Of a DNA stretch of 5,601 nt, positions 1-4,926 are shown one piece after another. How positions within the stretch are numbered: the stretch's first letter is position 1; each line of letters starts with the position of its first letter. The translations under genes were made by a program, and so were the position numbers. The DNA lies in assembly GCA_937876865.1 (NCBI GenBank), contig CALEFF010000084.1:1-5601 (forward strand), in the 5' to 3' direction. Source of the stretch: an uncultured Bacteroidales bacterium (GTDB lineage: Bacteria > Bacteroidota > Bacteroidia > Bacteroidales > P3). The notes under the pieces are model-generated. The model saw nothing but the letters and a program-made list of their open reading frames with translations. It was not told where the DNA came from and ran no database searches.

Positions 1-84
1 AGAAAATCGGCTTTTTATTTTGAAAAATCATTGAAAAAATTTGAAAAATCAAAGAAAAAATTAAAAAAATCAAAGACTTTTTTA
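1..84. repeat. 21-bp-period A-tract repeat, possibly the tail of an upstream gene
   Basis: The motif AAAATC recurs at 3, 24, 45 and 66, an exact 21-bp period. The copies at 22-42 and 43-63 agree at 18 of 21 positions; those at 1-21 and 64-84 are more diverged. Intervening A- or T-tracts put a tract roughly every 10-11 bp, the phasing expected of intrinsically curved DNA. In frame 1 the sequence is also open to a TAA at 100-102, reading as heptads that each contain KS (RKSAFYF, EKSLKKF, EKSKKKL, KKSKTFL, then AFSRL). The other two forward frames stop early. It could therefore be the last 33 codons of a Lys-rich protein, but a 33-codon opening in A-rich DNA is weak evidence and I recognise no family. 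The repeat is certain; its meaning is not. Confidence 0.6.
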
Positions 85-102
85 GCGTTTTCAAGGCTTT
101 AA

Positions 103-307
103 AAAGTTAAGTCATTGATTTACTGCTTTTTAGTTAAGGGTTTATATTTTCAAAATTTGCAATCAGAAATCTTAAAGTTGAAAATATCGCAAGCATTTGG
201 CGTTAAATGGAGGGAAAACTAATTTATGGCTTGTTAGAGAAGTGTTGTGGTGTCTTGAATTTCTCAAAAAAATAATGAAGTCTTTAAATAGGTCGTAATA
301 AAAATTT
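103..307. other. AT-rich intergenic region without a recognisable gene
   Basis: No supported coding region lies here. Only very short frames occur, such as a 22-codon ATG frame at 207-275. The stretch holds a 10-bp inverted repeat (144-187), a GGAGGG purine run at 209-214 with no convincing gene after it, and the approach to the dus promoter. No RNA gene is recognised. Confidence 0.6.
144..187. repeat. perfect 10-bp inverted repeat with 24-nt spacer
   Basis: ATATTTTCAA at 144-153 is the exact reverse complement of TTGAAAATAT at 178-187. It lies about 125 bp upstream of the dus promoter box. No T-tract follows the right arm immediately, so it is not an obvious intrinsic terminator of rightward transcription. 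It could be an operator-like dyad or the remains of a terminator for something to the left. The arms are 80-90% A+T, so chance is a real possibility. Confidence 0.45.
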
Positions 308-310
308 ATG

Positions 311-318
311 TATCTTTG
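311..318 (+). promoter_or_regulatory. Bacteroidota-type -7 promoter box (TAnnTTTG) for dus-uvrB-mnmE
   Basis: TATCTTTG is an exact match to the -7 consensus TAnnTTTG of the primary sigma factor in Bacteroidota. No clear TTTG -33 element is present at the expected 19-21 bp upstream (the sequence there is tctttaaatagg), so support rests on the -7 box. Transcription would start about 5-8 nt after the box, around 323-326, almost on the ATG at 323. The transcript would then be leaderless or nearly so. With the flanking G and C the box reads GTATCTTTGC. Confidence 0.6.
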
Positions 319-322
319 CAAT

Positions 323-1300
323 ATGGAGATTAGGGACATTTTACCTGCGTTTTCTTTGGGGCTTTCGCCTATGGAAGCAGTTACAACGCCGTGTTTTCGT
401 CAGATTTGCAAGACTTACGGGGCTGATGTGCTGTTTAGTGAGTTTATTTCCTCTGATGCACTGACTCGTGGCATTGAGTCGTCTTGTAAAAAGATGAATT
501 TTGATGAGTCGGAACGTCCTTTGGCTGTGCAGATTTTTGGAAATAATGAGGCGAGTCTTGTTTCTGCTGCTGAAATTGCAGTGGAATCGGGTTGTGATTG
601 GGTGGATATAAATTGGGGTTGCCCGGTTAAAAAGGTTGCGGGTAAGGGTTGTGGTAGTGGTATTTTGAATGATATTGACAAAATGGAGTTTTTGACCAAG
701 CGAGTGGTGGAAAGTGTGAAGGTTCCGGTGAGTGTGAAAACTCGTTTGGGGTATAGTGATGACAATAAGCCGATTGTTGAGGTTGCTGAAAGGATGCAAG
801 ATGTGGGAGTGCAGTTAATTAGTATTCATGGTAGGACTCGCTCTCAAATGTATAAGGGTGAGGCGGATTGGTCTTTGATTGGTCAGGTGAAAAACAACTC
901 TCGTATGAGGATTCCTGTCTTTGGCAATGGAGATATTGACTCGGCGGAAAAGATGTTGGAGTATAAAAATAGATATGGAGTAGATGGCATCTTGATTGGA
1001 AGGGCTGCGATGGGTAATCCTTTTATTTTTGCTCAGTGTAAAGATATTTTAGAGGGCAAAAATCTTAGTTTGTTTCATATAAAAGAAAGAGTTGCTGTTT
1101 GTAAACAACATTTAGAGGGGTTGAAAGAGTGGAGAGGAGATAGGTATGCAATTCTTGAAATGCGAAAGTTTTATAGTGGATATTTTAAGGGATTGAATAA
1201 TTTTAAGCCTTATAGGATTCGTTTGGTTACAACTAATAGTTACGAAGAGATTGAAGAGATTTTATCGTTGGTAGAAAAGGATTTTGATTATGAATTTTAG
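323..1300 (+). CDS. dusB: tRNA-dihydrouridine synthase, DusB-like
   Basis: FMN- and NADPH-dependent cytoplasmic enzyme that reduces specific uridines of tRNA to dihydrouridine. The protein of 325 aa is close to the usual bacterial Dus length of about 320. An N-terminal TIM-barrel runs to about residue 235: SPMEAVTTPCFR (15-26), VQIFG (69-73), DINWGCPVKKV (95-105) with catalytic acid Cys100, SVKTRLGY (137-144), IHGRTR (168-173), GNGD (201-204) and IGRAAMGNP (225-233) for the FMN phosphate. A helical tRNA-binding domain follows (about 245-325). I chose the ATG at 323 because an upstream in-frame ATG at 308 would make the -7 box coding; the next ATG (371) falls inside the conserved SPME motif. 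No Shine-Dalgarno precedes 323. The 3' end overlaps uvrB by 11 bp. The Dus family is certain; the DusB subtype and target uridine are inferred from overall similarity. The coding strand is markedly G+T-rich compared with mnmE. Confidence 0.93.
   Translation: MEIRDILPAFSLGLSPMEAVTTPCFRQICKTYGADVLFSEFISSDALTRGIESSCKKMNFDESERPLAVQIFGNNEASLVSAAEIAVESGCDWVDINWGCPVKKVAGKGCGSGILNDIDKMEFLTKRVVESVKVPVSVKTRLGYSDDNKPIVEVAERMQDVGVQLISIHGRTRSQMYKGEADWSLIGQVKNNSRMRIPVFGNGDIDSAEKMLEYKNRYGVDGILIGRAAMGNPFIFAQCKDILEGKNLSLFHIKERVAVCKQHLEGLKEWRGDRYAILEMRKFYSGYFKGLNNFKPYRIRLVTTNSYEEIEEILSLVEKDFDYEF
1277..1281 (+). promoter_or_regulatory. Shine-Dalgarno-like AAGGA that fixes the uvrB start
   Basis: AAGGA lies inside the 3' end of dus, 8 nt before the ATG at 1290. 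That is good ribosome-binding spacing for the ATG, whereas the in-frame TTG at 1284 would be only 2 nt away. It supports 1290 as the start and suggests translation of uvrB is coupled to that of dus. Confidence 0.55.
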
Positions 1301-3254
1301 ATTGCAATCGGATTTTAAACCAATGGGAGATCAACCCGAAGCAATTGAGCAACTTGTTCAAGGTGTTAAGAACGGTAATCGTTCACAAGTGCTTCAAGGT
1401 GTAACGGGTAGTGGCAAGACTTTTACTATTGCAAATGTGATTGAGCAATTAGGAAAGCCAACTCTTATAATGAGTCATAACAAAACGCTCGCTGCACAGT
1501 TGTATAGTGAGTTTAAGAGTTTTTTTCCTGATAATGCTGTTGAGTATTTTGTGAGTTACTATGACTATTATCAGCCTGAGGCTTATATTGCAACGACTAA
1601 TACTTATATAGAAAAGGATTTATCAATCAATGAAGAGTTAGAGAAACTTAGACTTGCTTCTGCTTCTGCTCTTTTGTCGGGTAGGAGAGATGTAATCATT
1701 GTTAGTAGCGTTAGTTGTATTTATGGAATTGGTAATCCTGAGGATTTTAAGAATGGAACAATGTATATTTCGATTGGGCAAAGGCTTGAAAGAAATAAAT
1801 TTTTGTTGGATTTGGTCGATAGCCTATATTCAAGAAACGAAATAGAGTTTTCTCGTGGAAAGTTTAGGGTTAAAGGAGATGTAATAGATATTTATCCTCC
1901 TTATTTAGACTATGCTTACCGTTTAATCTTTTGGGACGATGAGGTTGAAGCAATTGAAACAATAGAACCAACGACAGGACAAAGAATTGATAAGAGAAGC
2001 GATATTGTAATCTATCCTGCGGGGAATTTCCTTACTAATAAAAACACTTTGCCAAAGGTTTTGCGTCAAATACAAAGCGATATGTTTGAGCGTTGTGAGG
2101 AGTTTAGGAGTTTAGGACTTCATTTAGAGGCAAAAAGGCTTGAAGAGAGGGTAAATAATGATTTAGAGATGTTGCAGGAGTTAGGTTATTGCAGTGGAAT
2201 TGAAAACTATTCTCGCTATTTTGACGGACGTAAACCTGGAACACGCCCTTTCTGTTTGATAGATTATTTCCCTGATGATTTTCTTCTTGTGATAGATGAA
2301 AGCCATGTAACCGTTCCTCAAATTAGAGCGATGTACGGAGGCGACCGTTCAAGGAAAGAATCCTTGGTGCAGTATGGTTTTCGTTTGCCCTCAGCCTTTG
2401 ATAATCGTCCTTTAAAGTTTGATGAATTTGAACAACTACATTCCGAAACTATATATATATCTGCTACTCCAGCAGACTTTGAAATAGAACAATCAGAGGG
2501 CGTAATAGTAGAACAAGTTATTCGTCCAACAGGACTTCTTGACCCTTTGATTGAAATACGTCCTGCTCAAACTCAAATAGATGACTTATTAGATGAAATA
2601 GAGAAAGTTGTAGGAAAAGAAGAAAGGGTATTAGTTACCACTCTCACAAAAAGAATGGCAGAAGAATTAAGTCGCTATTTAACAAATCTTGGAATAAGAA
2701 ACAGATATATTCATTCAGATGTAGAGACTCTTGAACGTGTTGAAATAATGCAAGATTTGAGAGCGGGAGTCTTTGATGTGTTGATAGGAGTAAATCTTTT
2801 GAGAGAAGGATTGGATTTACCTGAGGTTAGTTTAGTTGCTATTCTTGACGCAGATAAAGAAGGATTTTTAAGAAATGATAAATCGTTGATTCAAACTATT
2901 GGTCGTGCTGCAAGAAATGCTAATAGTAGAGCAATTTTATATGCAGATAAAGTAACAAAATCAATGCAGAAGGCAATAGATGAGAACGAAAAGAATCGAA
3001 AAAAACAAGATGAATACAACAAAAAACATAATATAATTCCCAAACAAATAAATAAAAAACTACATCAAAACAATATTACCCCTACTAAAAACGTATTAAA
3101 TGATAGACCAACTCAAAAACCTGAAGTTGTTTTAAAGGAAAAATCAATAAAACAATTGGAAGAATTGATGTATAAAGCTGTTGAGGAGTTGGATTTTAAT
3201 AAAGCAGCGGAATATAGAGATGCAATATTTAAATTAAAAGAAACTGAAAAATAA
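1290..3254 (+). CDS. uvrB: excinuclease ABC subunit UvrB
   Basis: Central ATPase of nucleotide excision repair. It is loaded with UvrA, opens and verifies the damaged site, and positions UvrC for dual incision. The protein is 654 aa and full length for the family. Visible motifs in order are Walker A GVTGSGKT (37-44), the beta-hairpin segment YFVSYYDYYQPEAY (86-99), DExH-type Walker B IDESH (335-339), SATP (391-394), the motif V region IGVNLLREGLDLPEV (499-513) and motif VI QTIGRAARN (535-543). These are followed by the family-typical YN..H.I.P motif (about 576-585) and a C-terminal UVR coiled-coil domain (620-650) that contacts UvrA/UvrC. The start at 1290 gives the standard MNFRLQSDF.P.GDQP N-terminus. 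The linker before the UVR domain (about 556-620) is Lys/Asn-rich with extremely A-rich DNA. It sits between dus (11-bp overlap) and mnmE (7-bp gap), so it probably depends on the dus promoter. No LexA-type operator is evident. Confidence 0.98.
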   Translation: MNFRLQSDFKPMGDQPEAIEQLVQGVKNGNRSQVLQGVTGSGKTFTIANVIEQLGKPTLIMSHNKTLAAQLYSEFKSFFPDNAVEYFVSYYDYYQPEAYIATTNTYIEKDLSINEELEKLRLASASALLSGRRDVIIVSSVSCIYGIGNPEDFKNGTMYISIGQRLERNKFLLDLVDSLYSRNEIEFSRGKFRVKGDVIDIYPPYLDYAYRLIFWDDEVEAIETIEPTTGQRIDKRSDIVIYPAGNFLTNKNTLPKVLRQIQSDMFERCEEFRSLGLHLEAKRLEERVNNDLEMLQELGYCSGIENYSRYFDGRKPGTRPFCLIDYFPDDFLLVIDESHVTVPQIRAMYGGDRSRKESLVQYGFRLPSAFDNRPLKFDEFEQLHSETIYISATPADFEIEQSEGVIVEQVIRPTGLLDPLIEIRPAQTQIDDLLDEIEKVVGKEERVLVTTLTKRMAEELSRYLTNLGIRNRYIHSDVETLERVEIMQDLRAGVFDVLIGVNLLREGLDLPEVSLVAILDADKEGFLRNDKSLIQTIGRAARNANSRAILYADKVTKSMQKAIDENEKNRKKQDEYNKKHNIIPKQINKKLHQNNITPTKNVLNDRPTQKPEVVLKEKSIKQLEELMYKAVEELDFNKAAEYRDAIFKLKETEK

Positions 3255-3261
3255 ACGAGAT

Positions 3262-4668
3262 ATGGAAAACAATGAAATAAAACAATTAGAAACTATTTGT
3301 GCACCAGCAACTCCTAATGCTACCTCTGCAATAGGAATAATTAGAGTTTCAGGAAGAAGTGCTGTTTCTATAATAAAAGAAATCTTTCGCACAATCAAAG
3401 GAAAGAAAGCAGATTTTTCCTATTCGGTTAAACCTAAAATAAGAATTGGATATATAATTGATGAATACAAAAATATAGTTGATGAGGTTGTTTGTTTAGT
3501 TTATCACGCTCCACGTTCATATACAGGAGAGGATTTAATAGAAATACAACACCATGGTTCGCCATTTATACAACAAGAAATCATTAAAATACTTCTTTCA
3601 AACGGAGTGAGAATGGCAAAAAACGGAGAGTTTTCTCAAAGAGCCTTTCTTAATGGTAAACTAAATCTTTCACAAGCCGAAGCAGTAGCCGATTTAATAT
3701 CTTCACGTACAGCAATAGCACATCAAATTGCATTAAATCAACTAAAAGGGGGATATCAAAAAACATTAAAAGCATTAAGAGGTGAACTCCTTAATTTATT
3801 AACTCTATTAGAATTAGAATTAGATTTTTCAGAGGAAGATGTAGAATTTGCACAACGCAAAGCCCTTGAAGAATCGATGACTAATATTGAAAAAACCTTG
3901 GAAATACTTATTGAATCTTTTGATACGGGTAATGCTTTTAAAAATGGAATTCCTATTGCAATCATAGGAAAACCAAATGCAGGCAAATCCACATTGTTTA
4001 ATGCAATACTTAACGATGAAAGGGCAATAGTTTCTCCTATTTCAGGTACAACAAGAGATACAATAGAGGAAATAGTTAATATAAATGGAATAGAATATAG
4101 ATTCATTGATACAGCTGGAGTAAGAGAGGCTACAGACCCTATAGAAGAAGAAGGAATTAAACGCTCATACAAGTCAATAGAAAACGCAAATATCATAATG
4201 TATGTAGCCGATGTTACAGAAATGTCTCCTTCCGAAGCACAATTAGATTTGATAAAAATAGATGAAGAAATAAGTTTGGAAGGTAAAAAAATAATAATGG
4301 TTGCAAATAAATTTGACGGAAAATTACGTGTAAAAGAAATAAAAGAATGGGGAAATTTAGGAGCAGTAAAAACAATTGCCAAAGACAAAGAAGGAGTAGA
4401 TGAAATAATAAATAGAATAACTACTATATCAGAAAATAGTATGTATAACTCGAATATTCTTATTACTAACGCAAGACACTACGAGGCAATGAAAAAATCT
4501 GTTGCAGCAATCAAAACCGCAAAAGAAAATTTATTAAATGAAAGCCCAACAGATATAATAGCAATAGACATAAGAGAATCTCTACACTATTTAGGCGAAA
4601 TTACAGGAGAAGTAACAACAGAAGAAGTCCTTGCAAACGTATTCTCAAAATTCTGCATCGGAAAATAA
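3262..4668 (+). CDS. mnmE: tRNA modification GTPase MnmE (TrmE)
   Basis: Potassium-activated GTPase that works with MnmG on wobble U34 of certain tRNAs, adding the (carboxymethyl)aminomethyl group at C5 from a methylene-THF-derived carbon. The protein of 468 aa is the usual length. The N-terminal folate-binding/dimerisation domain (about 1-125) includes PATPNATSAIGIIRVSG (15-31) and RSYTGED.IEI..HG (85-99). A helical domain is interrupted by the G domain (about 225-385), with G1 GKPNAGKS (236-243), G2 GTTRDT (262-267), G3 DTAG (283-286) and G4 NKFD (349-352). The C-terminus is the invariant FCIGK (464-468) with the functional Cys465. The ATG at 3262 follows the uvrB stop by 7 bp with only a weak purine stretch (GAGA) before it, so cotranscription and coupling are likely. 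The reading frame is intact at a probable mobile-element attachment site, so the C-terminal codons survived or were restored. The coding strand is strongly A-rich. Confidence 0.98.
   Translation: MENNEIKQLETICAPATPNATSAIGIIRVSGRSAVSIIKEIFRTIKGKKADFSYSVKPKIRIGYIIDEYKNIVDEVVCLVYHAPRSYTGEDLIEIQHHGSPFIQQEIIKILLSNGVRMAKNGEFSQRAFLNGKLNLSQAEAVADLISSRTAIAHQIALNQLKGGYQKTLKALRGELLNLLTLLELELDFSEEDVEFAQRKALEESMTNIEKTLEILIESFDTGNAFKNGIPIAIIGKPNAGKSTLFNAILNDERAIVSPISGTTRDTIEEIVNINGIEYRFIDTAGVREATDPIEEEGIKRSYKSIENANIIMYVADVTEMSPSEAQLDLIKIDEEISLEGKKIIMVANKFDGKLRVKEIKEWGNLGAVKTIAKDKEGVDEIINRITTISENSMYNSNILITNARHYEAMKKSVAAIKTAKENLLNESPTDIIAIDIRESLHYLGEITGEVTTEEVLANVFSKFCIGK
4651..4668 (+). other. candidate attachment core (att) at the 3' end of mnmE
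   Basis: TTCTGCATCGGAAAATAA encodes FCIGK-stop. From memory, the 18-bp core used by Salmonella genomic island 1 at the same gene end is TTCTGTATTGGTAAGTAA. The two agree at 14 of 18 positions and all four differences are third codon positions, so part of the match is forced by the conserved protein sequence. The support for an att role is positional: mobile-element-type sequence begins within about 260 bp. The matching second copy would lie at the far end of the element, outside the window. The true crossover could also lie elsewhere between here and about 4850. Confidence 0.45.
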
Positions 4669-4690
4669 ATAGCTTATTATCAAATAGTTA

Positions 4691-4708
4691 AATCAATCAT
4701 AATTGATT
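4691..4708. repeat. 7-bp dyad with 4-nt centre between mnmE and its terminator
   Basis: AATCAAT (4691-4697) and ATTGATT (4702-4708) are perfect inverted arms around CATA. There is no T-tract after it, so it is not itself a terminator. It lies 22 bp past the mnmE stop, close to the candidate att core, where a recombinase- or regulator-binding dyad would be plausible. The arms are A/T-rich, so chance is possible. Confidence 0.35.
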
Positions 4709-4711
4709 AAT

Positions 4712-4738
4712 ATAGCACTCTTTACGGGTGCTATTTTT
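4712..4738 (+). terminator. rho-independent terminator of the dus-uvrB-mnmE transcript
   Basis: ATAGCAC (4712-4718) pairs with GTGCTAT (4728-4734). A G-U pair and a C-G pair extend the stem to 9 bp around a 5-nt loop (TTTAC). A run of five T (4734-4738) follows directly. It lies 44 bp after the mnmE stop, so it should end the operon and insulate it from the downstream gene. Confidence 0.85.
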
Positions 4739-4750
4739 GTTTGTGCAAGC

Positions 4751-4770
4751 ATCGTTGTTAATCGTTGCTA
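4751..4770 (+). repeat. two tandem 10-bp repeats (ATCGTTGyTA)
   Basis: ATCGTTGTTA (4751-4760) is followed directly by ATCGTTGCTA (4761-4770), differing at one base. The 10-bp unit matches the period of the array at 4853-4892, though the sequence differs apart from the shared GTTG. Candidate protein-binding site, for example an integrase arm-type site or a regulator site. With only two copies the call is modest. Confidence 0.5.
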
Positions 4771-4790
4771 AGCCTTTTTACGCCTGTTTT

Positions 4791-4842
4791 TGTACCTCCT
4801 GTGTACCTCGCCGCTTGAAATGCGATTTTGCGTTGGCGAGGT
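4791..4842. repeat. TGTACCTC direct repeat and ACCTCGCC/GGCGAGGT inverted repeat
   Basis: TGTACCTC occurs at 4791-4798 and again at 4802-4809, 11 bp apart. ACCTCGCC (4805-4812), overlapping the second copy, is the exact reverse complement of GGCGAGGT (4835-4842), leaving a 22-nt loop. This is the most GC-rich dyad of the intergenic region. No T-tract follows, so it is not a typical terminator. It could be a structured leader element or a binding site. It ends 10 bp before the 10-bp repeat array. Confidence 0.55.
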
Positions 4843-4852
4843 GATGGACAAA

Positions 4853-4892
4853 GTTGACAATGGTTTACAATAGTTTACGATAGTTGACAAAA
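4853..4892 (+). repeat. four 10-bp direct repeats in perfect register (GTTkACrAwr)
   Basis: Four consecutive units start at exactly 10-bp intervals: gttgacaatg (4853), gtttacaata (4863), gtttacgata (4873) and gttgacaaaa (4883). GTT and AC are invariant in all four. A weaker, one-base-shifted copy (gatggacaaa) may precede them at 4843. A 10-bp period puts every unit on the same face of the helix, as expected for cooperative protein binding. The array ends 34 bp before the ATG of the multi-HTH gene, so it may be that protein's operator or an excision-factor site. Binding is inferred; the repeat itself is plain. Confidence 0.85.
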
Positions 4893-4926
4893 AACAGGAG
4901 AAATAAACATTAAAAACAATGTAAAA

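Noticed and set aside
207..298. Small frames before dus: 22 codons at 207-275, overlapping 7 codons at 275-298, and ATG-GCT-TGT-TAG at 226-237
   Set aside because: Too short to support. The GGAGGG at 209-214 is not suitably linked to a longer frame, and no leader-peptide pattern such as a run of one amino acid is seen.
308..322. Upstream in-frame ATG of dus (adds MYLCN)
   Set aside because: It would place the -7 promoter box inside the coding region, and no ribosome-binding site precedes it. The ATG at 323 fits Dus N-termini.
341..799. Open frames on the minus strand opposite dus (341-799 and 415-765)
   Set aside because: They lie wholly opposite a well-supported dus gene, have low-complexity translations with no recognisable motif, and are explained by its codon bias.
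1284..1289. In-frame TTG start for uvrB (adds two residues)
   Set aside because: It is only 2 nt after the AAGGA ribosome-binding sequence. The ATG at 1290 has 8-nt spacing and gives the family-typical N-terminus.
3756..4388. 210-codon open frame on the minus strand opposite mnmE
   Set aside because: Ser/Ile/Phe-rich translation mirrors the A-rich sense strand of the conserved MnmE G domain; no family features.
4732..4739. TATTTTTG matches TAnnTTTG and could be a promoter for the HTH gene
   Set aside because: It is the T-tract of the terminator, so the match follows from the T run. No -33 TTTG lies at suitable spacing, and the gene starts almost 190 bp later.
4919..4924. ATGTAA start-stop just before the HTH gene
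   Set aside because: A single start-stop out of frame in an A-rich leader is readily due to chance, and no ribosome-binding sequence supports it.
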